From Aureimonas sp. SK2 (GTDB lineage: Bacteria; Pseudomonadota; Alphaproteobacteria; Rhizobiales; Rhizobiaceae): DNA of 64,000 nucleotides. How positions within the stretch are numbered: position 1 is the stretch's first letter; the number at the start of each line of letters is the position of its first letter. The notes under the pieces were generated by a model. It was not told where the DNA came from. It saw only the letters and a program-made list of their open reading frames with translations, and searched no databases. Of this stretch, positions 27,596 to 36,770 are shown one piece after another. The DNA is taken from the NCBI RefSeq assembly GCF_029813115.1, contig NZ_JAPZDS010000007.1, forward strand, positions 181,948 through 245,947. The letters are read 5' to 3'. The translations under genes and the position numbers were made by a program.

Positions 27596-28600
27596 ATGAA
27601 CACCGCCAAGACCATGGACCTCAAGCTCGCCCGCATCCGGCGCGGCGAGTACACGCCAAAGGACTTCATCATCGCCGACGCCAAGGACGGCGACATGGCG
27701 CTGGGCGTCGGCACGGCCGGGCCGGAACTCGATGCCGAGGGCAAGCCGACCGGCCGCATGCGCCCCATCAAGGTCTATCGCGACGGGATGGAGGAGATGG
27801 TGAAGTCCGGCCTCGTCGACATCATGCTGACGTCGCTCTCCTCGGCCGAATACCTTCAGGAGCGCGGGACCTATGCCAATTCCGACGTGACGGCGGCGGT
27901 GCGGCTCAACGACGGCAGCGACATCTGGCACTGGCGCGGCGCGAACTACAAGCACCTGCCGACCGTGCCCTTCCGCACCGCGCGGCTCGATCGGGTGAAG
28001 CCGGTATCGGATCTCGGCCTCTATGCCGTGACCTTCTTCAACGACCTCGATCAGGACCTGCGCACCATCGAGGCCTATGCGAAGTTCCGCGACGAGGCCT
28101 CGTCGGCGGGCGTGCGCCACTTCCTGGAGGTGTTCAATCCGCAGTTCGAGGTGAAGGCGCCGGGCTCGGACTTCTACACCTACAACAACGACTTCATCGC
28201 CAAGATCCTGGCGGGCGTCTCGAAGCACGATCGGCCGGAGTTCCTGAAGGTCGTCTACAACGGCCCGAAGGCGACGGAGGAGCTGGCCTCCTACGACCCC
28301 GGCAACCTGATCGTCGGCATCCTCGGCGGCGCCTCCTCCACCAATCGCGACACGCTGGAGATGGTGAAGCAGGCGGAGAAGTACGGCGCGCGGGTCGCGC
28401 TGTTCGGCCGCAAGATCTTCTTCGCCGAGGACTCCAAGGCCATCGTGCGCGCCATGCGCTCGGTGATCGAGGACGACATCTCCTCCGAGGAGGCGACCAA
28501 GGCCTATCATGACCACCTCCAGAAGAACGGCATCCGGCCGAAGAAGCCGCTGGCCGAGGACCTGGAAATCACCGATCCGTCGCTGAAGATGGGAGCCTGA
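27596..28600 (+). CDS. Class I (DhnA/LacD-like) aldolase
   Basis: A 334-residue protein with a TIM-barrel aldolase look. The segment EFLKVVYNGPKATEELASYDP holds a lysine in the position of the Schiff-base lysine of DhnA-type class I aldolases, followed by the phosphate-binding part NLIVGILGGASSTNRDTLEM and ARVALFGRKIF. It is followed 4 bases later by a PfkB kinase gene, so a likely order is phosphorylation then retro-aldol cleavage of a ketose or deoxy sugar phosphate, as in tagatose, sulfofructose or deoxyribose routes. The exact substrate is unknown and I see no named match. Confidence 0.72.
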   Translation: MNTAKTMDLKLARIRRGEYTPKDFIIADAKDGDMALGVGTAGPELDAEGKPTGRMRPIKVYRDGMEEMVKSGLVDIMLTSLSSAEYLQERGTYANSDVTAAVRLNDGSDIWHWRGANYKHLPTVPFRTARLDRVKPVSDLGLYAVTFFNDLDQDLRTIEAYAKFRDEASSAGVRHFLEVFNPQFEVKAPGSDFYTYNNDFIAKILAGVSKHDRPEFLKVVYNGPKATEELASYDPGNLIVGILGGASSTNRDTLEMVKQAEKYGARVALFGRKIFFAEDSKAIVRAMRSVIEDDISSEEATKAYHDHLQKNGIRPKKPLAEDLEITDPSLKMGA

Positions 28601-28604
28601 GCCC

Positions 28605-29633
28605 ATGTCGGCGGCGCAGCGGCGCGGCTTTCTCACCGGGGGAACCTGGTGCGCCGATCACAACAAACTCCTCGACCGCTGGCCGGTCGAGGAAACCGTC
28701 ACGCGCATCCTCGAGGAGACGGTTGAAGGCGGCGGCTCGGCCTGCAACTTCGGCATCGACATCCGGCGGCTCGACCCGTCCATGCCGGTGGCAACCATCG
28801 GCTGCGTCGGCGACGACGAGGACGGCCGCATCCTCCTGCGATATGCCGACGAGAACGGCATCGAGCGCAGCGGCATGCGTGTGATCGAGGGCGGGCGCAC
28901 GAACTACACCGACGCCTACAGCGCGCGGGACACCGGCAAGCGGACGCACATCTTCCACCAGGGGACGAGCGCCCTCCTCTCGCCCGACCACTTCGACTTC
29001 TCGCAGACCACGGCGCGCATCTTCCATCTTGGCCTTCCGGGCATCCACGACGTCATGGACAATGCCTGGAAGGGAGAGGTGAACGGCTGGGTCGCGACGC
29101 TGAAGGCGGCTCGGGCGGCGGGGTTGGAGACCAATTTCGAGCTGCTCCAGATCGCACCGGAGCGCCTGCGCGAACTGACCGAGCCCTGCCTGCCGCATCT
29201 CGATACGCTGGTCATCAACGACTACGAGATCGGCGCCATCACAGGCACGCAGACGACGCAAGGCGGCGAGACCGACCTTGCGGCCTGCGAAGCGGCCGGT
29301 CGGCGCATCATGGAGGGCACCGCCATAAAGGCGCTTGCCATCCACTTCCCGCGCGCGGCCATCGCCTTCACCCGCGACGGCGCGGTGCACCGCCACCCGT
29401 CGGTGAACGTGCCGCAGGGCGAGGTGCGCGGCGCCAACGGGGCCGGCGACGCCTTCGCGGCGGGCTTCATGTACGGCTACCACGAGGCTCGGCCGGTGGA
29501 GGAGTGCCTGAAGCTCGCCCATGCCAGCGCCGCCGCTTCGCTGCGCAGCGTCGGCACGACCGGCAGCGTCGAGACCGCCGCCAATTGCCTCGCGCTCGCG
29601 GAACGCTGGGGCTGGCGGTCGATGCCGGCCTGA
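28605..29633 (+). CDS. PfkB-family carbohydrate kinase
   Basis: A 342-residue ribokinase/PfkB family protein. It shows the N-terminal GGxxCNFGIDIRRL substrate region, DxRTNYTDAYS lid area, HLGLPGIHD, NDYEIGAITG, and the C-terminal anion hole and catalytic aspartate in GANGAGDAFAAGFMYG. In that last motif the usual DT before xGAGD is replaced by GA, though the catalytic aspartate is kept. A GGGAG site precedes the ATG. The last gene of the ABC-aldolase-kinase transcript, convergent with an ABC exporter gene by 19 bases. Probable role: phosphorylation of the imported sugar before aldol cleavage. Confidence 0.85.
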   Translation: MSAAQRRGFLTGGTWCADHNKLLDRWPVEETVTRILEETVEGGGSACNFGIDIRRLDPSMPVATIGCVGDDEDGRILLRYADENGIERSGMRVIEGGRTNYTDAYSARDTGKRTHIFHQGTSALLSPDHFDFSQTTARIFHLGLPGIHDVMDNAWKGEVNGWVATLKAARAAGLETNFELLQIAPERLRELTEPCLPHLDTLVINDYEIGAITGTQTTQGGETDLAACEAAGRRIMEGTAIKALAIHFPRAAIAFTRDGAVHRHPSVNVPQGEVRGANGAGDAFAAGFMYGYHEARPVEECLKLAHASAAASLRSVGTTGSVETAANCLALAERWGWRSMPA

Positions 29634-29652
29634 CGCGGAATGGCTCCGGCGG

Positions 29653-31407
29653 CTATTCGGCCGCCGGACGCTCCCGCGCGTCCGTTCCCGTGTGGAGGCG
29701 CTCCTGCGCCGCCGTCAGCCGCCGATAGGCGCCGCCCAGAGCTGTCAGTTCGGCATGAGTGCCGAGTTCGGCGATCCGCCCGTCCACCACCACGGCGATC
29801 CGGTCGGCATGGCGGATGGTGGAAAGGCGGTGGGCGATGACGAGCGTGGTGCGGCCCTTGGCGAGTTCGCCGAGCGAGGCCTGGATCGCCCGCTCCGTCT
29901 CCGTATCGAGAGCCGAGGTCGCCTCGTCGAGGATCAGGATCTCGGGGTTCTTCAGAAACATGCGGGCAATCGACAGGCGCTGCTTCTGGCCGCCCGACAG
30001 CTTGACACCTCGCTCGCCGACCACCGTGTCGAGCCCGTCCGGGAGGGCGGCGATCGTCTCCGTCAGATGGGCGCGCTCGACGGCCTGCGCAATCTCGGCC
30101 TCGGAAGCGTCCAGCCGGCCATAGGCGATGTTCTCGCGCACCGTACCGCCGAACAGGAACACGTCCTGCTGCACGATGCCAATATGGCGGCGGAGCGAGG
30201 CAAGCGTCAGGGTCCGGATGTCCTGCCCGTCGATCAGGATCGCGCCGCCGCTGACGTCGTAGAAGCGCGGCACGAGCGAGCAGATCGTGGTCTTGCCGGC
30301 GCCGGACGGGCCGACGAAGGCGATCGTCTCGCCGGCGCGGATGTCCAGGTCGATGCCCTTGAGGACGGGGCGGGAGTCCTTGTAGGCGAAGCGGACGTCG
30401 CGAAAGGCGATCGCGCCCTTCGCACCCCGAAGCTCTCTTGCGTTCGGTGCGTCGGCGATCTCGGGCTTCGTGTCCAGGAACTCGGTGTAGCGGCGAAAGC
30501 CCGCGATGCCCTTCGGATAGGTCTCGAGGACGGCCGCGATCTTTTCGACCGGACGGAAGAAGACGCCGACGAGCAGCAGGAAGCCGACGAAGCCGCCGTA
30601 GCTCAGTTCGCCCGCCATGACGTACCAGGTGCCGGCCAGCATCACGATGACCTGCGTCAGGCGCATGGTCAGGTAGTTCAGCGACTGGCTGACCGCCATG
30701 ATGCGGTAGGCGTCGAGCTTGCGCGCGCGGTAGCCGACATTGTTGCGGGCGAAGAGCGCGCGCTCGTACTCCTCGTTGGCGAAGCTCTTCACCACCCGGA
30801 TGCCGCCGACATTCTCTTCGATCCGCGCGTTGAAGTCGCCGATCGAGCCGTAGATCGCCTGCCAGGTGGCCGTCATGCGGCTGCCGTAGCGCGTCGTCAC
30901 CCAGGAGCCGACGGGCACCACGACGGCGGTGATCAGCGCCAGTTCGACATGGACGCTCAGCATCAGGAAGAACGCGCCGATAAAGGTCATTACGGCGATG
31001 AAGAGGTCTTCCGGGCCGTGATGGGCGACCTCGCCGATCTCCTCCAGATCCTTGGTCAGGCGGCCGACGAGGTGGCCGGTCTTCTGGTTGTCGAAGAAGC
31101 CGAAGGAGAGGGTCTGGAGATGCTCGAAGGCCTTGCGGCGCATCTCCGTCTCGATGTTGATGCCGAGCATGTGGCCCCAGTAGGTGACCACGGCCATCAG
31201 CCCCGTGTTGAGGACGTAGATCGCGAGAAGCCCGAGGGACGCGACGACGATCAGGCTCCAGTTGCCGCTCGGCAGGAGGTCGTCGACGAACAGCTTCACC
31301 GCGATCGGAAAGCCGAGCTCCAGGAGGCCCGACAGAACCGCGCAGGAGAAGTCGAGCACGAAGAGCCCGCGCCACGGGGCGTAGTAGGAGAAGAATCGCG
31401 CGAGCAT
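29653..31407 (-). CDS. ABC exporter, fused permease and ATPase (MsbA-like)
   Basis: A 584-residue half-transporter. Residues 1-310 hold six transmembrane helices; residues 335-570 hold the ATPase domain with Walker A GPSGAGKTT, Q-loop, signature LSGGQKQR, Walker B ILILDEATSALD and the switch histidine in IAHRLSTI. It should act as a homodimer exporting lipids, drugs or peptides. AGAGGG lies upstream of the start. It stands alone, so no substrate can be deduced from context. Confidence 0.92.
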   Translation of the reverse strand: MLARFFSYYAPWRGLFVLDFSCAVLSGLLELGFPIAVKLFVDDLLPSGNWSLIVVASLGLLAIYVLNTGLMAVVTYWGHMLGINIETEMRRKAFEHLQTLSFGFFDNQKTGHLVGRLTKDLEEIGEVAHHGPEDLFIAVMTFIGAFFLMLSVHVELALITAVVVPVGSWVTTRYGSRMTATWQAIYGSIGDFNARIEENVGGIRVVKSFANEEYERALFARNNVGYRARKLDAYRIMAVSQSLNYLTMRLTQVIVMLAGTWYVMAGELSYGGFVGFLLLVGVFFRPVEKIAAVLETYPKGIAGFRRYTEFLDTKPEIADAPNARELRGAKGAIAFRDVRFAYKDSRPVLKGIDLDIRAGETIAFVGPSGAGKTTICSLVPRFYDVSGGAILIDGQDIRTLTLASLRRHIGIVQQDVFLFGGTVRENIAYGRLDASEAEIAQAVERAHLTETIAALPDGLDTVVGERGVKLSGGQKQRLSIARMFLKNPEILILDEATSALDTETERAIQASLGELAKGRTTLVIAHRLSTIRHADRIAVVVDGRIAELGTHAELTALGGAYRRLTAAQERLHTGTDARERPAAE

Positions 31408-31529
31408 GGCACCCTCTTGGGCCGGGCACGCGCCCGTCGCGCGTTGCCCGGTCTCCGTATCATGGGCTCGGAAGAGCCGTCGGGCGAGCTGTAGAAAACC
31501 TGACTTCTCCCGTCAAATTTCCTGTGGGT

Positions 31530-31976
31530 TCAGTCGAAGATCACGCCCTTCTTGAAGATGAAGCAGCCATGCGGCCGCGCCTCGCTGGTGCGCACCACGG
31601 CATAGGCAGTCTTGGCGGCGTCGTAGAAGGCGAAGCGCTCGACACGTTCGATCGCGATCGCCTTGCCCTCCGCCTGATCCACGACCTCCTGCATCTCGGC
31701 ATGGACGGCCGGCACGGCGTCCGGGTCGCCGACCACGGCCATCAGGCGCACCGGCGCTTCGACATAGGAGTCGAGTGGGAACAGCGACAGGATGGCGCGC
31801 GCCGCCTCCGTCGTGCCGACGCCGGAGAGCTGGACGCAGGTTCCTGTCACCGTCTCCGCGGCGGTCGATTCGGCTGGGTAGTTGCGATCGACCAGCACGA
31901 GATCGTCGCCATGACCCATCTCGGCGAGGATTGTCAGGAGTTCGGCCGTGATGATCGGCGGGATGTTCTTCAGCAT
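31530..31976 (-). CDS. RbsD/FucU family sugar mutarotase
   Basis: A 148-residue protein close to L-fucose mutarotase FucU: it begins MLKNIPPIITAELLTILAEMGHGDD, contains LFPLDSYVEAPVRLM and RFAFYDAAKTAYAVVRT, and ends in FKKGVI. The histidine in MGHGDD is the conserved catalytic region. It starts 9 bases after the hydroxyacid dehydrogenase gene on the same strand. A mutarotase here argues that the neighbouring TRAP/dehydrogenase locus handles a free sugar or lactone-forming sugar, possibly fucose-like. Confidence 0.88.
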   Translation of the reverse strand: MLKNIPPIITAELLTILAEMGHGDDLVLVDRNYPAESTAAETVTGTCVQLSGVGTTEAARAILSLFPLDSYVEAPVRLMAVVGDPDAVPAVHAEMQEVVDQAEGKAIAIERVERFAFYDAAKTAYAVVRTSEARPHGCFIFKKGVIFD

Positions 31977-31985
31977 CGGAGGCTC

Positions 31986-33011
31986 TCAGCTCTTGGAAAC
32001 GGGTTTGGAGCGCATGCGGCGGACGGTCTTGCGCTCGGCGCGGCGGCAGCGCACCGCCGGCAGCCCCCCGTCCATCAGCTCGAGATCGTCGAGCAGCATA
32101 TCGCCCATGCGCTTGAAGACGACATCCAGCGCGCCGGCGCGATGTGCCGACAGGAGCATGTTCGGCGCGGAACGCACGGGGTCATCGGCGGCCGGCGGCT
32201 CGTCCGGGAACACATCGGTCGCGACCTTGATGCGCCCGCTTGCGGCCGCCTCGCGCATGGCGTCGAAATCCACGATCCTCGCGCGGCTGAGGAGGACGAA
32301 GGCGGCGCCCGGCTTCATCGCGGCGAAGGCCCTGGCGTCGAAGAGGTGCTGATTGTCGGCCGTCACCGAAGCCGTGACGAAGACCGTGTCCGACTTCGCC
32401 AGAATGTCGTCGAGCGAGGTGCCCTTCGCGCCGTGCTCGGCGATGACGGCGTTGGGAAGCCAGGGATCGTAGATGCGCACCTTGGCGCGGAACCCCGTGA
32501 GTAGACGGCAGACGGCACGGCCGAGATCGCCGAAGCCGACGATGCCGATACGCGATCGCGACAGGAGCTGCGCCGATCCGTTGCCGTCGAGGCCCCAGAC
32601 CTCGTCGCCTCGCTTGAAGGCTGCGTCGCTTTGGGCGATCTGCCGATGCAGCGACAGCGCCATGCCGAGACCCATCTCGGCCACGGGCTCGGCGAAGACC
32701 GAACTCGTGATCAGGACGTGGATGCCCCGCTCGAAACAAGCCGCATAGGGCATGTTATCGGTGAAGTTGCCCTCGACGTTGACGATGGCGCGAAGGCCCG
32801 TCATTGCCGCGAGAAGCGTGTCGGAGATGTCCGGCTGGCCGACGAGATAACGCGCGCGAGCCAGCACTTCCGACGGCAGCGCATCGATCGCTCCGGTCGT
32901 CGTCTCGACAAGTTCGTAGCGCTCGCGGAACTCGGCCAGCGCCTCGGGCGTGAAGATCATGTCCAGCGTCCGCGGATGCGGCGCCACGATCACCAAGGGC
33001 CGTTCGCTCAT
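31986..33011 (-). CDS. D-2-hydroxyacid dehydrogenase
   Basis: A 341-residue NAD(P)-dependent enzyme. The Rossmann motif is GIVGFGDLGRAV; the catalytic residues of the family appear in order as Arg in LLSRARIVD, Glu in VFPDEPP and His in LSAHRAG. Such enzymes reduce 2-keto acids, including sugar-derived 2-ketogluconate or 2-keto-gulonate. The C-terminal 25 residues are unusually basic. GGGGAGG precedes the ATG at 33011. Divergent from the Ldh-type gene and cotranscribed with the mutarotase; it belongs with the sugar-acid locus. Confidence 0.87.
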   Translation of the reverse strand: MSERPLVIVAPHPRTLDMIFTPEALAEFRERYELVETTTGAIDALPSEVLARARYLVGQPDISDTLLAAMTGLRAIVNVEGNFTDNMPYAACFERGIHVLITSSVFAEPVAEMGLGMALSLHRQIAQSDAAFKRGDEVWGLDGNGSAQLLSRSRIGIVGFGDLGRAVCRLLTGFRAKVRIYDPWLPNAVIAEHGAKGTSLDDILAKSDTVFVTASVTADNQHLFDARAFAAMKPGAAFVLLSRARIVDFDAMREAAASGRIKVATDVFPDEPPAADDPVRSAPNMLLSAHRAGALDVVFKRMGDMLLDDLELMDGGLPAVRCRRAERKTVRRMRSKPVSKS

Positions 33012-33197
33012 TCGTCCTCCCCCGGAGCCTCTCGACGGCGGCGGCCCCTCACCTCCTGCGATAGCCGCGAACGGCGTCGGCCTCAAACGGCTTCTGCCTC
33101 CATCCCCACGATCAGCCGGCTGACGGAACGGTCGTTTGCGCCGGGAGGGCGGATCGCGCTACGGCGGGCCATCCAGGACATCGGGAGGATACGGGAC

Positions 33198-34238
33198 ATG
33201 ACGAGCGCGATTCTGATCGACGCGGCACGGCTTGAGGGCAGCGTCCGGGCGGCGCTGGAGGGCGCGGGCGCCTCCGCCGAATCGGTCGATGCCACCACGC
33301 GGGCGCTGATGCACGCCTCGCGCGTCGGGGTGGACAGCCACGGCGTCCGGCTCGTTCCGCACTACTGCAAGGTCATGGCCGGCGGACGCGTCAACCCGCG
33401 CCCCAACGTGACGGTCAAGCGCACGGCGGCGGCGACCGGCACGGTGGACGGCGACGACGGGCTCGGGCACCTCACGAGCTACCGCGCCGCGGCCTTCGCG
33501 GTGGAGCTTGCGCGCGAGAGCGGGATCGGGGCGGTCGGCGCGGTGCGCTCGTCGCATCTCGGCGCGGCCGGCGCCTATGCCGCGGCCATCGCCGAGGCCG
33601 GCATGATCGGCTTCGCCACGACCAACACCGATTCGGTGGTGGGGCTCTTCGACGGGACCAAAGCCTTCCACGGGACCAACCCGCTGGCCTTCGCCGCGCC
33701 TGTGGCGGGCGAAAAGCCCTGGCTCCTCGACATGGCGACCTCGTCCATCCCGATGAACCGCGTTCTCCTCTACCGCTCGCTCGACCAGATCCTGCCGCCG
33801 GGCGTGGCCGCCGACACCAACGGGTTGGCCACGCGCGACCCGAAGGCCGCCGACATGCTGCTGCCGCTCGGCGGCGAGGGCTACGGCTTCAAGGGCGCCG
33901 CGCTGGCGGGCGTCGCGACGCTGCTGACCGGCATTCTCAACGGCACCACGCTCGACCACGAGTTCATTCCGATGGTCGGCGACGTCGACATCTCGACGCC
34001 GCGCAACATGGGCCACTTCTTCCTGGCGATCGATCCGGAGCGATTCGCGGGCGCCGCGCTGTTTGCCGACGGCATGCGGCGCTACCTCGACGCGCTGCGG
34101 GCCGTCGCGCCGGTCGAGGGCGGCAAGGTCATGGCACCCGGCGATCGCGAATGGGACGTCGAGGCTCGGCGCGCCATGGAGGGCATCCCCGTCGATCCCG
34201 ACACGGCAGCCTTCCTCCGCCTCACCCCCGCCAAGTAA
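33198..34238 (+). CDS. Malate/lactate dehydrogenase type 2 (DlgD/YlbC family)
   Basis: A 346-residue member of the Ldh_2 family, unrelated in fold to normal malate dehydrogenase. Signature parts are VDSHGVRLVPHY, the catalytic-histidine region RSSHLGAAGAYA, TNTDSVVGLFDG, HGTNPLAFAAP and the glycine-rich GEGYGFKGAALAG. The family reduces 2-keto acids or 2,3-diketo-L-gulonate. GGGAGG lies before the ATG. It is the first gene right of the divergent gap and is followed by a GntR regulator and a TRAP transporter. Confidence 0.87.
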   Translation: MTSAILIDAARLEGSVRAALEGAGASAESVDATTRALMHASRVGVDSHGVRLVPHYCKVMAGGRVNPRPNVTVKRTAAATGTVDGDDGLGHLTSYRAAAFAVELARESGIGAVGAVRSSHLGAAGAYAAAIAEAGMIGFATTNTDSVVGLFDGTKAFHGTNPLAFAAPVAGEKPWLLDMATSSIPMNRVLLYRSLDQILPPGVAADTNGLATRDPKAADMLLPLGGEGYGFKGAALAGVATLLTGILNGTTLDHEFIPMVGDVDISTPRNMGHFFLAIDPERFAGAALFADGMRRYLDALRAVAPVEGGKVMAPGDREWDVEARRAMEGIPVDPDTAAFLRLTPAK

Positions 34239-34274
34239 CGAAGGCTTGACGAGCACGTCAGCGGGCGACAGTAT

Positions 34275-34303
34275 CTGGCCAATTGGTCAGATCAATTGGC
34301 CAG
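34275..34303. promoter_or_regulatory. FadR/GntR-type operator
   Basis: A perfect 11-base inverted repeat: CTGGCCAATTG (34275-34285) and its complement (34293-34303), spacer GTCAGAT. Inside it sits TGGTCAGATCA, one base from the FadR-subfamily core TGGTCNGACCA. It ends 28 bases before the GntR start, so autoregulation and control of the TRAP operon are likely. Confidence 0.65.
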
Positions 34304-34331
34304 GATGCGGCTTGGGAGGGTTGCAGCCGAC

Positions 34332-35120
34332 ATGCCGCTCGAAGCCATCGAACCGCGCCGCCTCTACCGCCAGGTCGCCGACCAACTCCGTCACCTCATC
34401 GAAACGGGCGAGTACGGGGTCGGCGACCGCCTGCCAACGGAGCGTGAGCTGGCGGAGCGGCTCGGCATCTCGCGCCCGACGGTCCGAGAGGCGCTGATCG
34501 CGCTGGAGGTCGAGGGCCGCATCCGCATCCGCGTCGGTTCGGGGATCTACGTGACGGCGCCGCCGGCCGAAGAACCGATGCCCGGCGAGATTGCCGGGCC
34601 TTTCGAACTCCTGCGGGCGCGCGAGCTGATCGAGGGCGCGCTCGTGCGCGAGGCGGCCGAGAAGGCGACGGCCGAGGACGTGGCCGCGCTGGACGACTTG
34701 CTCCACAGGATGGAGGACGGAACCCATCCGTCGCCGGAGACGATCGCGCTCGACCGGGAATTCCACGTCGCCGTCGCCGGCATTCTCGGCAACGGCGTCA
34801 TCACGCGCTTCATCGGCGATCTCTTCGACCAGCGCATGACGCCCTACTTCGCGCGGCTCTCGGAGTATTTCGAGACGGGACAGACCTGGCGCGTCGCCTT
34901 CGCCGAGCACCAAGCGGTGCGCGATGCGATCGCCGCCGGCGACCCGGCCGAGGCCGAGGCCGCGATGCGCCGCCACCTGCAGCAGTCGCAGGTCCGCTTC
35001 CAACACAGTTTCGGCGAGGACGCCGGCTTGGGCAAGGACGGCAGGAGGACGCCGGCCAAGTCCGCACCACGGCGCGCGGCAAAGGCCGGCGCCGGATCCA
35101 ACGGGAGGAACCACATATGA
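34332..35120 (+). CDS. GntR-family (FadR/FCD) transcriptional regulator
   Basis: A 262-residue regulator with an N-terminal winged helix (LYRQVADQLRHLIETGEY, LPTERELAERLGISRPTVRE, then RIRVGSGIYV) and a C-terminal FCD ligand domain (ALDREFHVAVAGILGNGV). The FCD domain of this family binds carboxylates through metal-held histidines. I chose ATG 34332 because earlier in-frame starts (34296, 34305) lie in or at the edge of the operator. The C-terminal 35 residues are basic and Ala/Lys-rich. Its stop overlaps the TRAP binding-protein start (ATGA), so it is cotranscribed with the transporter. Confidence 0.9.
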   Translation: MPLEAIEPRRLYRQVADQLRHLIETGEYGVGDRLPTERELAERLGISRPTVREALIALEVEGRIRIRVGSGIYVTAPPAEEPMPGEIAGPFELLRARELIEGALVREAAEKATAEDVAALDDLLHRMEDGTHPSPETIALDREFHVAVAGILGNGVITRFIGDLFDQRMTPYFARLSEYFETGQTWRVAFAEHQAVRDAIAAGDPAEAEAAMRRHLQQSQVRFQHSFGEDAGLGKDGRRTPAKSAPRRAAKAGAGSNGRNHI

Positions 35121-36091
35121 GCACGAAGACGACCTGGGCGCTCGGCGCACTTGCCCTCGCCACCCTGATGTCGGGCAGTGCCCTGGCGCAGACCAAGCTC
35201 ACCTGGGGCCATGTCTACGAGGTGACCGAGCCCTTCCACACCGAGTCCGTCTGGGCGGCCGAGGAGATCAAGAAGCGCACGGACGGTCGCTACGAGATCA
35301 ACGTCTTCCCGGCGTCGCAGCTCGGCAAGGAGGCCGACCTCAACCAGGGCCTGACGCTCGGCACGGTGGACATCATCATTTCCGGCTCGAGCTTCGCCTC
35401 GCGCGAGTTCACCCCGATCGGCGTGACCTACTACCCATACATCTTCCGCAACCCGGAACACCTCCTCGCCTATACGAAAAGCGACATCTTCCGCGAGCTC
35501 GCCAAGGGATACGAGGAGGAATCCGGCCACCACATCACGGCCGTGACCTACTACGGCACGCGCCACACCACAGCGAACAAGGACATCAAGACCTGCGCCG
35601 ACCTGCAGGGCGTGAAAATGCGGGTGCCTGATGTGCCGGCCTATCTCGCCATGCCCCGCGCCTGCGGCGCCAACACGGCACCGATCGCCTTCGCGGAAGT
35701 CTATCTCGCCCTCCAGAACGGCACCGTCGAGGCGCAGGAGAACCCGTTGACGGCCATCGAGGCCAAGAAGTTCTACGAGGTTCAGAAGACGATCGCCCTC
35801 ACAGGCCACATCGTCGACCACCTCAACACGGTGGTCTCGCAGACCCGCTGGGCGTCGCTTTCGGACGAGGACAAGCAAATTTTCACCGACGTTATGCTGG
35901 AAGCCGCCGAGCGCGCGACCAAGGTCGTGCAGGAGCGCGAGGCCAAGCTCGTCCAGACCTTCAAGGACAAGGGACTGAACGTCGTCGAGGTGGACAAGGC
36001 CGACTTCGAGAAGAACGTGAAGGAGAAGTCGCCGCTCGAGAGCTACGGCTACCGCCAGGCGGACTACGACGCGATCCGCGCCGTCCAGTAA
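35117..36091 (+). CDS. dctP: TRAP transporter substrate-binding protein (DctP)
   Basis: A 324-residue periplasmic binding protein with a Sec signal ending near ALA-Q. It has the DctP family hallmarks FPASQLGKEADLNQGLTLGTVD, the conserved arginine that grips the carboxylate in GVKMRVPDVP, and the EVYLALQNGTVEAQENP segment. It delivers a carboxylate (probably a sugar acid) to the DctQ/DctM membrane pair encoded next. It overlaps the regulator gene by 4 bases and is followed by an intercistronic hairpin. Confidence 0.92.
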   Translation: MSTKTTWALGALALATLMSGSALAQTKLTWGHVYEVTEPFHTESVWAAEEIKKRTDGRYEINVFPASQLGKEADLNQGLTLGTVDIIISGSSFASREFTPIGVTYYPYIFRNPEHLLAYTKSDIFRELAKGYEEESGHHITAVTYYGTRHTTANKDIKTCADLQGVKMRVPDVPAYLAMPRACGANTAPIAFAEVYLALQNGTVEAQENPLTAIEAKKFYEVQKTIALTGHIVDHLNTVVSQTRWASLSDEDKQIFTDVMLEAAERATKVVQEREAKLVQTFKDKGLNVVEVDKADFEKNVKEKSPLESYGYRQADYDAIRAVQ

Positions 36092-36100
36092 CGTCTCTTG

Positions 36101-36132
36101 CCGCCGCGCCTCTGCCCATCGGGGCGCGGCGG
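36101..36132 (+). other. Intercistronic hairpin between dctP and dctQ
   Basis: CCGCCGCGCC (36101-36110) pairs perfectly with 36123-36132 around a 12-base loop, in the 103-base gap after the binding-protein gene. There is no T-run. It resembles the structures found at the same place in the other binding-protein operon of this window. Confidence 0.55.
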
Positions 36133-36194
36133 GGCGGCTACCGTCCTTCCGCGCCGAACGTCAGGCCGGGCCGAGCGCCCGGCGAGGAACCGTC

Positions 36195-36767
36195 ATGGCC
36201 ATAGAGCCCCATACCCAAGCGACACCCGAAGAGATCGCCCATGCCTTCGAGGATCCGGCTCCCACGGCCGATCTCAGCCCCTACGCGTTCGAAGACTGGG
36301 TCACGCTCCTCGTCTTCTGGGGCATGGCGGTCTGCGTCTTCCTGCAGTTCTTCACGCGCTACGTCCTGAACAACAGCCTGGCCTGGACGGAGGAGATCGC
36401 GATCAACTGCCTGATCGTGGTCGTTTTTCTCGGCGCCGTCGCCTGCGTGCGCATGTCCCGGCACATTCAGGTGGACGTGCTCTACCATTACATTCCGGCC
36501 GGATGGGCGCGCGTCTTGTCCACCTTCGTGGACGTCCTGCGCATCGCCTTCTTCGCCTATGCCTCGTACCTCCTGTGGCGATACGTCAACATCGTCTCGC
36601 GCGAGCGGATGGTCACGGTCGACCTGCCGCGCTCCATCGTCTTCTACACCGTCTTCGGCGCCTTCGTGCTGATGCTCCTGCGCGCGATCCAAGTGGCTTG
36701 GGGCAACTGGCGGCGGGGCTATTCCGTACTCGAGCGCCCCGGCGCCTTCGACGGCCTGGGGGAATAA
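36195..36767 (+). CDS. dctQ: TRAP transporter small permease (DctQ)
   Basis: A 190-residue small membrane subunit with four predicted helices and the family stretch NNSLAWTEEIAINCLIVVVF near the second helix, preceded by the FFTRYVL element. The cytosolic N-terminus (about 35 residues) is acidic. It pairs with DctM to form the sodium-driven TRAP membrane unit. The dctM start follows 3 bases after its stop. Confidence 0.9.
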   Translation: MAIEPHTQATPEEIAHAFEDPAPTADLSPYAFEDWVTLLVFWGMAVCVFLQFFTRYVLNNSLAWTEEIAINCLIVVVFLGAVACVRMSRHIQVDVLYHYIPAGWARVLSTFVDVLRIAFFAYASYLLWRYVNIVSRERMVTVDLPRSIVFYTVFGAFVLMLLRAIQVAWGNWRRGYSVLERPGAFDGLGE

Positions 36768-36770
36768 TCC

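Noticed and set aside
29521..31494. 657-residue open frame on the + strand
   Set aside because: It is antisense to the ABC exporter, whose motifs are unmistakable. High GC gives long empty antisense frames.
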